Below, piece after piece: positions 26,481 to 34,943 of a stretch of DNA of 64,000 nt; position 1 is the first letter of the stretch; each line of letters starts with the position of its first letter. The DNA is from Pseudoalteromonas sp049257235 (GTDB lineage Bacteria > Pseudomonadota > Gammaproteobacteria > Enterobacterales > Alteromonadaceae). The position numbers were made by a program, and so were the translations under genes. Where the stretch lies: assembly GCF_049257235.1 (NCBI RefSeq), contig NZ_JBMMUF010000007.1, positions 1 to 64,000 on the forward strand. Reading direction: 5' to 3'. The notes beneath the pieces were generated by a model that saw nothing but the letters and a program-made list of their open reading frames with translations, had not been told where the DNA came from and did not search any database.

Positions 26481-28934
26481 TCACTGACTCTGTGAGTCAT
26501 CTAACAAATATTTTTCTAACCACTGTTCTTGTTCCCACAGCACGTGAAGTAAGCTTTTGCGAGCGCGATAACCATGGGCCTCATAAGGCAGCATGACTAA
26601 ACGTGCGTCCTTACCCAAGCCTTTCATAGCAGCATACATGCGCTCACTTTGCATGGGGAATGTGCCACTGTTAGGGTCTTCCTTGCCGTGGATCATCAGC
26701 ATGGGCTCATTGATCTTTTCAACGTGGAAAAAAGGCGACATAGCAGCGTACACCTCCTGCCCTTCCCAAAAGTGACGTTCTTCACCTTGAAAACCAAATG
26801 GCGTTAAAGTGCGATTATATGCCCCACTTCGCGCGATACCTGTTTTAAATAAGTCGCTGTGCGCGAGTAAGTTAGCCACCATAAACGCACCATAAGAGTG
26901 GCCAGCAATGGCAATTTTATCTTTATCTGCAACACCTTTTTCCACCAACACATCAACCGCAGCTTGCGCGCTAGCAACAAGTTGTTTTCTAAAGGTATCG
27001 TTAGGCTCTTTACCTTCTACACCAACAATGGGCATTTTCGGGTCGTCAAACACCGCAATGCCTTTGGCAAGGTAGGGCATCGGTCCCCAATAGCCAATAT
27101 AGGTAAACTCATAAGGTGATTCACGCACCTGTGATGCAACATTTTTGTCTTTATACTCAAGTGGGTACGCCCACATTAGCACAGGGATTGGTCCTTGATT
27201 GGCATCATAGTCAGCGGGTAAATACAAAGTCCCTGATAGCTCAACACCATCGTCGCGGGTATAACGTACTTGCTCTTTTTTAATGCCTTTAAACGCTGGA
27301 TACGGATGCGGGAACTGTGTGATCTGCGTGAGGCTTTCTTCATTCAAATCACGCACAAACAAATTAGGTTGTTCGGTTTTAGACTCTCGTACAGTGATAA
27401 AACGACGCGCTTGGTCATCGAGTAAATCCACCACGCGTTCATAGTAAGGCGCCTCACTGCGCCACAGACGCTCAGTGCTGTTGGTTTTCACATCATATCT
27501 ATCTAAAAATGGGATATTGCCTTGTTCTGAAGCGCCATCACCCCGTAAATAAATATAACGATCGCCTATGACCTTCATCACGCGAGCACCCAAATCATTG
27601 AGAGTGTAAATCGGGTCGCCTGGGTCTTTATATGCATCGTTGTAACTGCGTTCAGAGAACAGAACGGGTGTTGCATTGGCATTATCAGGTGCAATCACCC
27701 AAGTGCGAACTTGGCGATCGCTAAAGCGCCACTCTGACATCATCGCGACATTGTCATTGCCCCAAGTAAAGCTTGAAAAACGGCGCTCTGTTTTTGCAAA
27801 CAGACTGGGGTCACGTCTAAATGGTGCGCTAAGTGTATAAATATGGTCGTGATAAGGCACGTCGGTTTTCATATCTCCACCATCTTGCGCCTCGGCCCAT
27901 ATGAGGGTTGCCCCCTTATCAGCGCGCCACTGGAAACGACGGGGGCCGGTACGCACACTATCAAAACCTTGCGGGATGTTATCAGCAAGGGGTTGCTTTG
28001 CCAGCACCTTGAGCTCATAGCCGCTCATGCCCCACACAGCCCATGTGCTAGCGAAACGGCTATAAGGCACCTGATACGAAAACGGCTCATCAAGAGATGC
28101 AACGAGAATGTTGTTGCTATCGGGTGAAATACTAAAGTTGCTGAAAAGCGCGGGCTTGCCAATGGCTGTAGCTCTGCCATCAAGGCTCACACGCATCAAT
28201 TGACCTTGGCCGTAAAAAGCGAACAAGGCCTCATCATGTGGGCTCGTTAACAAGTTTTGGTAAGTACGCGCTGGCGCCTTTTCACCGGTTGTTTGCTGAA
28301 TAACCGGCACCACAGTAGAGGCATTGTCTTGCGGTTGCTCCTTACCCATATTAACTGCATGGTTAATAATAAGTCCGCCGGCATCTGGCATCCAATAATA
28401 CGGTGTTGCTGTGATCACAGAATTGAGTGCGTAGTCGCTGAGCTGTTTTAATTGCCTCGTTTTTAGGTCATACAGCCACAGCGTCGCCGCTTTAGGCGTT
28501 TCATAAACGAAGCTAAAATAGCGGCTGTCACTTGAGAACTGGGGCGATCGCACAATTCCGTCATCAAGATTTGAGACCGTAATGGTTGCTTCACTTTGCA
28601 AGGACTGAAAACTCAAGGCCGTGTATTTGTTGCGCACTCGTGAGCGTGAAAAATTATCTGAGTTGAGCTTAATACCAGCGAGTTTAAGCTCTGGCTTAGC
28701 TAACTCTTGTAAGCTCTCAACACGCCTACGTTCAAGCAAAGCCAGCCATTGACCATCTGGCGAGAGCATCGACCGTGGCGCAAGCTTGGCATCAACCACC
28801 TGAGCTAATTCTGGTGATGGCTCTTGGTAACCGTCAGATTGTGCCGCCTGGATTGGAGCTGCAAAAGCGAGCAAGCATCCCACAGTGGTGGCAAACGCTG
28901 CCGCAAACACCCCTGTGGTGAAGTCATATTTCAT
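26481..28934 (-). CDS. secreted S9 (prolyl oligopeptidase-family) peptidase
   Basis: An 817-aa peptidase counted from ATG 28934 (AAAGGG 6 nt upstream); an open frame begins 36 nt earlier. A signal peptide spans about 1-33 (MKYDFTTGVFAAAFATTVG and on). Next comes a beta-propeller-like region (about 60-560), then the alpha/beta hydrolase domain with Ser near 680 (AGHSYGAFMV), Asp near 753 (HGKEDPNSG) and His near 787 (YEAHGYR). Probable dipeptidyl- or acylaminoacyl-peptidase that digests peptides in the periplasm. A second S9 gene at 34944 is of different length and sequence. Monocistronic with its own terminator. Confidence 0.93.
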   Translation of the reverse strand: MKYDFTTGVFAAAFATTVGCLLAFAAPIQAAQSDGYQEPSPELAQVVDAKLAPRSMLSPDGQWLALLERRRVESLQELAKPELKLAGIKLNSDNFSRSRVRNKYTALSFQSLQSEATITVSNLDDGIVRSPQFSSDSRYFSFVYETPKAATLWLYDLKTRQLKQLSDYALNSVITATPYYWMPDAGGLIINHAVNMGKEQPQDNASTVVPVIQQTTGEKAPARTYQNLLTSPHDEALFAFYGQGQLMRVSLDGRATAIGKPALFSNFSISPDSNNILVASLDEPFSYQVPYSRFASTWAVWGMSGYELKVLAKQPLADNIPQGFDSVRTGPRRFQWRADKGATLIWAEAQDGGDMKTDVPYHDHIYTLSAPFRRDPSLFAKTERRFSSFTWGNDNVAMMSEWRFSDRQVRTWVIAPDNANATPVLFSERSYNDAYKDPGDPIYTLNDLGARVMKVIGDRYIYLRGDGASEQGNIPFLDRYDVKTNSTERLWRSEAPYYERVVDLLDDQARRFITVRESKTEQPNLFVRDLNEESLTQITQFPHPYPAFKGIKKEQVRYTRDDGVELSGTLYLPADYDANQGPIPVLMWAYPLEYKDKNVASQVRESPYEFTYIGYWGPMPYLAKGIAVFDDPKMPIVGVEGKEPNDTFRKQLVASAQAAVDVLVEKGVADKDKIAIAGHSYGAFMVANLLAHSDLFKTGIARSGAYNRTLTPFGFQGEERHFWEGQEVYAAMSPFFHVEKINEPMLMIHGKEDPNSGTFPMQSERMYAAMKGLGKDARLVMLPYEAHGYRARKSLLHVLWEQEQWLEKYLLDDSQSQ

Positions 28935-29016
28935 AGAAAACCCTTTATTATTTTTGTTCCTGTCGCACACAGTTTAACGCGGCCACTGAGGGTAGCAACT
29001 TATTGTCGATAAAATG

Positions 29017-29100
29017 AACATGCCAACCTTATTGGGCATAACGCTGAGCAAGCGCTAAGCCAATACCGCGATTGGCCCCAGTTATGAGCACTGTTTTCAT
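29017..29100 (-). pseudogene. 5' stump of a short-chain dehydrogenase/reductase gene
   Basis: On the minus strand ATG 29100 begins MKTVLITGANRGIGLALAQR, the Rossmann TGxxxGIG start of an SDR. After YAQ a TAA stop follows and the frame resumes GWHVH before homology fades. Only ~28 codons of a ~230-codon gene remain, so it is a decayed remnant, presumably truncated by a deletion that joined it to the S9 gene promoter side. Confidence 0.8.
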
Positions 29101-29102
29101 TG

Positions 29103-29116
29103 TTTACTTGTGTAAA
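29103..29116. promoter_or_regulatory. dyad upstream of the LacI-family gene
   Basis: TTTAC-TTGT-GTAAA, with 5-bp arms, about 65 bp before the LacI start. It could be an autoregulatory operator, although LacI-family operators usually have a central CG. Confidence 0.35.
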
Positions 29117-29180
29117 TTGGGCTCACGGATCAGCGCTAAACCTGCTAATATACAGAGCTGGATCAACGCATTACAAGACC

Positions 29181-30200
29181 ATGGCCAACACAGCTTCTCG
29201 CCCTAGAATCACGATTATAGACGTTGCACGCCAAGCAGGTGTGTCTAAGTCAACGGTTTCCTTGGTGATTAACAATGCTGATAATGTCAGTGCCAATACC
29301 AAAGAAAAAGTTCGCCAAGCGATGGCTGAGCTAGGTTATGTGTATAACCGCGGGGCGGCATCGCTGCGCGCAAAGCACTCGACCCAAGTCGCCATTGTGC
29401 TTCCATCTTTTACCAGCGCCGTCATGAGTGATTTAGCACAGCAGCTGCAACAAGGCGTATTTGCCATGGGCTACGTGCCTATGTTGTTGTGCAGTGATGA
29501 CAATACAATCACCCAAAAACAGCTCATTGAACGCCTGCAAGAAGCCAATGTATCGGCCATTATTCTGTGCCCTGCAACCAATACCGATGTTAACTGGCAA
29601 AATAGTCTGCATCACCTCGGCATTAAGGTCATCAACGTCTTGCGTGAAGTGCCTTTTAGCGAAGCCCCCTGTGTTTTAGCCGATTGTAAAAGGGCCGCAT
29701 TCATTGCCACAAAAGCGCTGGTTGATGCTAAGTGCAACCCAACACTAATGATTGGCGGAACCGCACATAGGAGTGACTATGAGCAATACTGCCAAGGCTA
29801 TGAGCAAGCGTTAGCGCAATATGGTGCATTATCGTCATCCCTGATGCTACCATGCCCCCTTGATAGGCGCGCTATTATGGATATGATTCCACAGCTCATT
29901 GCTCTGAATAACCGCGAACAAGCGCTGGGACTTGTATGTTATAGCCACCTTGTGGCGCAAGTTTTAAGTGATGAATTAGCTCACCATGGCTTACTCGCTG
30001 GCAAAGACTTCAAGCTCATAGGGTTTGGTGATCTGCCTGATTTGGCATCGCGACACATACCTTTGAGTGCAATCTCTTTTAACACCCAAGACATTGCCAG
30101 ACACACGTTAGACAACCTAAACGCCTTGCTCCAAGGGAACAATGTAGCAAGGCGCACACTTATTGATGTTACCCATATAAAACGAGCGTCGTGTTCATGA
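29181..30200 (+). CDS. LacI/GalR-family repressor
   Basis: A 339-aa regulator. The N-terminal helix-turn-helix and hinge read ITIIDVARQAGVSKSTVSLV then NNADNVSANTKEKVRQAM (about residues 9-60). The periplasmic-binding-protein-like effector domain follows (VAIVLPSFTSAVMSDLAQQL). ATG 29181 matches the usual distance to the recognition helix; a frame open 81 nt further upstream lacks support. Its stop overlaps the ATG of a glycosyltransferase gene (ATGA), so the pair is coupled, and it probably regulates sugar or cell-surface glycan genes, perhaps autogenously. Confidence 0.92.
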   Translation: MANTASRPRITIIDVARQAGVSKSTVSLVINNADNVSANTKEKVRQAMAELGYVYNRGAASLRAKHSTQVAIVLPSFTSAVMSDLAQQLQQGVFAMGYVPMLLCSDDNTITQKQLIERLQEANVSAIILCPATNTDVNWQNSLHHLGIKVINVLREVPFSEAPCVLADCKRAAFIATKALVDAKCNPTLMIGGTAHRSDYEQYCQGYEQALAQYGALSSSLMLPCPLDRRAIMDMIPQLIALNNREQALGLVCYSHLVAQVLSDELAHHGLLAGKDFKLIGFGDLPDLASRHIPLSAISFNTQDIARHTLDNLNALLQGNNVARRTLIDVTHIKRASCS

Positions 30201-31426
30201 CCCAAGTATTAGTAATTGGCTACGTATGGCCAGAGCCTAACTCCTCCGCAGCAGGGACACATATGATGTCGTTGCTCACACTATTTCGCAGCCAAGGTTC
30301 GAGTGTCGAGTTTGCATCTCCCGCGCAACGTACCGAGCATATGGAAGACCTGAGCTCCCACGGTATCACTAGCGCTGAGATTAAACTTAACTGCAGTAGC
30401 TTTGATGACTACCTAAAGAAGGTGCAACCCGATATTGTCATGTTTGACCGTTTTATGATGGAAGAACAGTTTGGCTGGCGAGTTGATACCTATGCACCTA
30501 ACGCATTGAAGATACTCGATACCGAAGATTTGCAGTGTTTACGTGGCGCTCGCCATGACGCGCACAAGGCGGGCAGAGCGTTTTCACCTAGCGACTTGCA
30601 TACTGATTTAGCCAAGCGCGAAATAGCGGCGATTTTACGATGCGATGTAAGCCTAATTATCTCAACTTATGAAATGCAGTTATTGCGAGAGGTGTTCAAA
30701 GTAGAAGATGCGTTGGTACACCACCTGCCCTTTTTGGTTGATTTAGATTCATTGCCAAAGCACCCTCGCGCATTCGACGAACGCCAACACTTTATGACCA
30801 TAGGTAACTTTCGTCATGCCCCTAATTGGGATGCTGTTTTATATTTACAACAAATATGGCCGCTTATTCGTAAGCAACTCCCCAAGGCTGAGCTGCATAT
30901 TTATGGCTCTTACCCTCCACCTAAAGCGACCGCTTTGCATAACCCAAAAACAGGGTTCTTGATCAAAGGCTGGGCCGACGACGCCCTAGATGTTATGAGC
31001 AAAGCTAGGGTGTGCCTAGCTCCGCTTCGTTTTGGTGCGGGCATAAAAGGTAAACTCTTGGAAGCGATGATCACCGCCACCCCATCAGTTACCACAACCA
31101 TAGGTGCAGAAGGAATGCACAAAGAGTTACCTTGGAATGGTGAAATACATGATCAACCGCAGCAATTTGCTGATGCAGCGGTGCGCTTACACCAAGACTA
31201 TGACGCCTTTACCTGCGCACAACGCCAAGGCCGAGCTATACTTGAGCAAGTATATGATAAGCAAGCATTATCACTGGTTTTGTTAGACAAGATAGATAAC
31301 TTACGAGGCAATTTAGCAGCACACCGGCAGGCTAATTTTACTGGGCAAATGCTTAAGCATCACACCATGCGTAGCACCCAATATATGGCGCAGTGGATTG
31401 AAGCAAAAAATTCATCAAAAAGTTGA
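30197..31426 (+). CDS. GT4-like glycosyltransferase
   Basis: A 409-aa glycosyltransferase. The N-terminal Rossmann part has GYVWPEPNSSAAGTHMMSLL; the C-terminal half carries the GT-B signature (LHIYGSYPP, IKGWADDALDVMSKARVCLA, PLRFGAGIKGKLLEAMITAT with the donor-binding PSVTTTIGAEG). The acceptor is unknown. The ATG at 30197 overlaps the repressor stop by 4 nt; a GTG six bases before is less likely. It is an unusual partner for a LacI-type repressor; it might be a surface-glycan or trehalose-type enzyme, not resolvable here. Confidence 0.85.
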   Translation: MTQVLVIGYVWPEPNSSAAGTHMMSLLTLFRSQGSSVEFASPAQRTEHMEDLSSHGITSAEIKLNCSSFDDYLKKVQPDIVMFDRFMMEEQFGWRVDTYAPNALKILDTEDLQCLRGARHDAHKAGRAFSPSDLHTDLAKREIAAILRCDVSLIISTYEMQLLREVFKVEDALVHHLPFLVDLDSLPKHPRAFDERQHFMTIGNFRHAPNWDAVLYLQQIWPLIRKQLPKAELHIYGSYPPPKATALHNPKTGFLIKGWADDALDVMSKARVCLAPLRFGAGIKGKLLEAMITATPSVTTTIGAEGMHKELPWNGEIHDQPQQFADAAVRLHQDYDAFTCAQRQGRAILEQVYDKQALSLVLLDKIDNLRGNLAAHRQANFTGQMLKHHTMRSTQYMAQWIEAKNSSKS

Positions 31427-31482
31427 TGGAAATCAGTAGACATCGGATGTGATGACACTACAATGCCACGCTTTTGGCGGCC

Positions 31483-32742
31483 ATGGCCAACTACATTATT
31501 ACCGAGGACCCGTGCGTGGAAGACGCGATTTTTAAAGAAAAACGAAAATTCATCGTTAAGTTAGGCAAAATGCTGCACAAATACGGCACGCCAGCTTATC
31601 GTTTAGAAGCGCACTTACTTGAAGTAGCCACCTACTTAGAGCTGAAGTCTTCATTTGTTATGTCACCAACCTCTGTGACTTTTGTGATCTGGACTGAAGG
31701 CCATGAAAACGAATACACCCACGTAGCGCGTGTAGACCCAGGCGACCATGACCTCGGTTCGCTGGCCAATACCGACGAAGTCGTCAACTCGCTGCTCAAA
31801 GGTGAATTAACCATCAGTGAAGCTGACAAACGCCTAGATGAAATCGCCGTGATGCCAGCGCCCTACAACAAACTCACTACGGCTACTGCTTTTGCTATGT
31901 CTGGTGGTGCCTTTGCAATGCTCATGGGCACCAGCTGGAATGATGTTATATGGGCGGGAGTGTTAACCTTGGTGGTGTACTTGTTTGTACTGTGGTCAAC
32001 CATGTCACGACGCGTTGCCCATATGCTTGAGCCATTGGTTGCTGTGGTATCAGCTATTCTAGCCTGTGCGGTCAGTGTGTATCTTGACCCATACATCAAT
32101 ATTCGGCTGGTGGTGCTATCGAGCATCATCGTATTCATTCCCGGCTTGGCACTGGCACTTGGTCTTGCTGAACTCGCGGCGCGACATTTGGTGTCGGGTA
32201 CCGCGCGAGTCATGGACTCGTTAATGCTGTTGTTCAAACTCTATTTTGGCGCATTCATAGGGATTGGCATTGGCTTTGCGCTATTTGGGCAGGCTGATTT
32301 CGTAACCCCTGAGCCACTACCAAAATGGACTGCTTGGCTCGCTATTTTCCTGCTCTGCTCGTCGCTGGTAGTCATTTTTAGAACAAAAATGAAGCACGCG
32401 TTATGGTCTTTAGCTTCTGGCTTTATCGCCTATGGTGCAAGTATTGGCTCAGCTGCCTACCTAGATTACACCTTAGGGACATTCGTTGGCGCACTTGCAG
32501 TAGGCGTATTCAGTAATTTATTTAATCGCATTGTGAATGCCCCTGCTTCAATTGTGGCGATGCAAGGACTCATTGTGTTGGTTCCAGGTTCAAAAACCTA
32601 TATCGGACTTAACTCTTTAATTGAAGGCCAAGACTTTGTGTATGCCGATCACATAGGTCAGCAAACATTCTTGATTTTTATGTCGCTCGTGGCGGGATTA
32701 ATATTCGCCAACGTGGTGATGCCACCGAAGAAGAGTTTATAA
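31483..32742 (+). CDS. threonine/serine exporter family protein (ThrE type)
   Basis: A 419-aa integral membrane exporter in which both halves of the family are in one chain. The N-terminal cytoplasmic DUF1212 domain has LHKYGTPAYRLEAHLLEVA and the SFVMSPTSVTFVIW pattern (residues 25-70). About ten transmembrane helices follow, and the C-terminal ThrE_2 part includes ALAVGVFSNLFNRIVNAPAS and VLVPGSKTYIGL. Such exporters carry threonine or serine. A TTG nine bases upstream is an alternative start; ATG 31483 has no strong Shine-Dalgarno either. A partial, mutated second copy of its 3' end lies 1.1 kb downstream. Confidence 0.88.
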   Translation: MANYIITEDPCVEDAIFKEKRKFIVKLGKMLHKYGTPAYRLEAHLLEVATYLELKSSFVMSPTSVTFVIWTEGHENEYTHVARVDPGDHDLGSLANTDEVVNSLLKGELTISEADKRLDEIAVMPAPYNKLTTATAFAMSGGAFAMLMGTSWNDVIWAGVLTLVVYLFVLWSTMSRRVAHMLEPLVAVVSAILACAVSVYLDPYINIRLVVLSSIIVFIPGLALALGLAELAARHLVSGTARVMDSLMLLFKLYFGAFIGIGIGFALFGQADFVTPEPLPKWTAWLAIFLLCSSLVVIFRTKMKHALWSLASGFIAYGASIGSAAYLDYTLGTFVGALAVGVFSNLFNRIVNAPASIVAMQGLIVLVPGSKTYIGLNSLIEGQDFVYADHIGQQTFLIFMSLVAGLIFANVVMPPKKSL

Positions 32743-32781
32743 ACTTTGGGCTTGAATTAATATAATAGCGATGCCCTCTTG

Positions 32782-32811
32782 TTGACATTATGGATACACT
32801 ACGTTTATGGT
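32782..32811 (+). promoter_or_regulatory. candidate promoter of the inserted hypothetical gene
   Basis: TTGACA (32782-32787) and TATGGT (32806-32811) are 18 bp apart. The start codon of the next gene lies 40 bp after. The region is separate from the end of thrE, so the gene probably has its own promoter. Confidence 0.55.
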
Positions 32812-32850
32812 GTCAGTCAATTTATAAACCTTAGATAAAGGATTAACTAA

Positions 32851-33825
32851 GTGAATAAGTTTATATTGTCAGGCCTACTGCTCTCTACAGCTGTGTTTGC
32901 GGAACAAAATGCATATTTGTGTGATAGCTGTGTGAGCATAGATGCAGCGAAACAAGTCGCTAAAACTTTTAGCCCCTCGCTTAAATGTTCACCTACCTTT
33001 AACGAAGATATCTATTGCTATTCAGATACTAAGAACATAACTCTCATTGACACAACGAGCGGTCAATCATACTCTTTTAATGTCCATCATAGTGATGTCG
33101 CACCTTGGCCAATATTAGCGCAGGAAATTCCTGTTAATTCGGATACGGCATACGCATATCGTGAAATCGCAAAAACCCACTTCGATTTATTACAAGCAAT
33201 AAAAAATGCACAAACGCAATCCACCAAGCACTATGACGAATATGCTGACACGTCATATTCGAACTCCGCTACTTGCCCCCAAATAACAGCGCTAACAACT
33301 TTAACCGATCCAGCTAAACTGAATGCTTTAAAATCAAATATTACAGCTTCTATCGAACTCTCAATGTCTCAAATCAATCAACAAAATGTTCTCCCTGATT
33401 CTACGAGTGAGGGATACTCTCTTCAGTTGGGACCCATAAGTTACTCCGCTAACAAACTACCAACCACAAGAGAGCAGGCCTACGTTGTGACTTATGATGA
33501 TTCAGAACGACCAATGCCCATAAAAGATGTGTTAGCGTTCGAGGTGGACATACTCGGTTATGATAGTAACAACAAACCTGTTTTAGTGCTTTCGGTTAGT
33601 GATGCTTCCAGAGTTGCAGGTTATACTCTTCCTGGTTTGAGAGGCGACTACGGAGCTATAGAGGTTGACAATACATGTGTAGAGAATAACTTAGACAGAC
33701 TAACAGAGGCTGGGATCATATCTAAAGAATCGGAGATAATCGGTGGGAGCTTTGAGCCTAGTTGTAAATTGGTACAATTTTACCAGTCTGGAAAGCTTTT
33801 GTACCGCTTTAGAGTTTGCGGATGA
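32851..33825 (+). CDS. secreted protein of unknown function in a thrE duplication
   Basis: A 324-aa protein beginning at GTG 32851 with AAAGGA upstream. It has a signal peptide (MNKFILSGLLLSTAVFA) and eight cysteines, with pairs such as LCDSC, LKCSPTF and YCYS, then TC and VCG at the end, so it is probably disulfide-bonded in the periplasm. I do not recognise any domain. Composition is more AT-rich than the exporter gene. It sits between the intact thrE and a degraded copy of the thrE 3' end, as if inserted with a duplication. The transferred gene and duplication are discussed in the findings. Confidence 0.75.
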   Translation: MNKFILSGLLLSTAVFAEQNAYLCDSCVSIDAAKQVAKTFSPSLKCSPTFNEDIYCYSDTKNITLIDTTSGQSYSFNVHHSDVAPWPILAQEIPVNSDTAYAYREIAKTHFDLLQAIKNAQTQSTKHYDEYADTSYSNSATCPQITALTTLTDPAKLNALKSNITASIELSMSQINQQNVLPDSTSEGYSLQLGPISYSANKLPTTREQAYVVTYDDSERPMPIKDVLAFEVDILGYDSNNKPVLVLSVSDASRVAGYTLPGLRGDYGAIEVDNTCVENNLDRLTEAGIISKESEIIGGSFEPSCKLVQFYQSGKLLYRFRVCG

Positions 33826-33833
33826 TTCCATCT

Positions 33834-33980
33834 TGCCTTAGCAGTAGGCGTATTCAGTAATTTATTAAATTGCATTGTAAATGCCGATCACATAGGTCAG
33901 CAAACATTCTTGATTTTCATGTCGCTAGTGGCGGGGTTAATATTCGCCAACGTGGTGATGCCACCGAAGAAGAGTTTATA
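33834..33980 (+). pseudogene. duplicated, deleted 3' fragment of the thrE-type exporter gene
   Basis: The stretch is close to thrE 32491-32541 joined to 32647-32742. It lacks exactly 105 bp (35 codons, 32542-32646), with ATGCC on both sides of the junction. Differences such as GCC TTA for GCA CTT and GTA for GTG are mostly synonymous, so this is a diverged copy that ends at the same stop, then at the terminator that would naturally follow thrE. Confidence 0.85.
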
Positions 33981-34013
33981 AGGCAAGCATCATACACGGG
34001 TATTGCTTGCCTT
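33980..34013. terminator. inverted repeat after the thrE fragment
   Basis: AAGGCAAGCA (33980-33989) pairs with TGCTTGCCTT (34004-34013) with a 14-nt loop. It lies between converging genes and presumably was the original thrE terminator. No long T-run follows on the plus strand. Confidence 0.5.
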
Positions 34014-34029
34014 GAGGTTTAACTTTTTG

Positions 34030-34650
34030 TTAGAGCTTCGCAAGAAGCTCTTGATTTACCTGATCAATACCGACCTCAGAGATACGTGCAACAATTTCCT
34101 TTTGTTTTGCATCAAGCAACGAAATCCCTTCAGCAACAAGGTCATACACTCGCCATGTACCCTGCTTGTCTTGACGTAATTTAAAAACGATGTCGATGGT
34201 TGGTTTACCCGACTCCACTATTTCTGTTTTGATAGATGCAAAACCATTACTTGATGGTGCATTAGGCTCAATAAAGCGCACTTCTTGGCCTTTGTAACTC
34301 ATCAATGCATTAGCGTAAGTTGCACCCAAATAAGATTCCACAGACTCAATGAACGCCAGTGCTTGCTCTTTGTTTACCTCGCGGACATGCTTGCCCAATA
34401 ACTTGAACGACACAAATTTGATGTCGATGTGAGGGATCAATTGTTGCTTTACTAACGTACGCAACTGCTCTTTTTTCTGCTGCTCTGGTACGTCAATTTT
34501 TGCAATATCAACAAATAACTGCTCACCTACTTGCTTTAACAGCGTGTAAGGCTGTGTTTGTTGTGCGTTACTAACACCACTGAAAATAAAGGCAAAAATA
34601 AAAATCGCTGGAAAAATAAACGTTCGAATGCTCACCAAAATACTCCGCAA
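34030..34650 (-). CDS. MlaC-like periplasmic lipid-binding protein
   Basis: A 206-aa protein with a signal peptide (MRSILVSIRTFIFPAIFIFA then GVSNA). The mature part matches the Tol_Tol_Ttg2/MlaC family: YTLLKQVGEQLFVDI, LRTLVKQQLIPHIDIKFVS, FIESVESYLGATYA, and IDIVFKLRQDKQGTWRVYDL with VAEGISLLD. Family members ferry phospholipids or act in solvent tolerance. The usual mlaF-E-D neighbours are absent, so this is a stand-alone copy, and transport function is not certain. Confidence 0.88.
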   Translation of the reverse strand: MRSILVSIRTFIFPAIFIFAFIFSGVSNAQQTQPYTLLKQVGEQLFVDIAKIDVPEQQKKEQLRTLVKQQLIPHIDIKFVSFKLLGKHVREVNKEQALAFIESVESYLGATYANALMSYKGQEVRFIEPNAPSSNGFASIKTEIVESGKPTIDIVFKLRQDKQGTWRVYDLVAEGISLLDAKQKEIVARISEVGIDQVNQELLAKL

Positions 34651-34943
34651 TTGAGATTAGGGGCGCATCATAAAGGAATCTCTAAAGCATGATAAGTAAC
34701 AAATTTGCACATCTTAGACTTTATTTATGCACACAGTAGCTACGCCTTTAAATATAGCAAGTAGTTGCCAAAATGATGGGACATATTACACGCGACAAAT
34801 AACTGTGCCCTGCTGCCATTATGATGCCTTTGAGATTGATATCCCGTTATTGATCCCGAATATCGCTCCCCCTATCGCAAACACTAGCATTGCGACATTG
34901 GATTTGTAGAATATGACCCACACCTAACAAGTGAAGGACAGAC

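Noticed and set aside
34651..34943. 60-aa gene at 34727-34909
   Set aside because: No Shine-Dalgarno, no domain, low-complexity origin in a gap; unlikely to be real.
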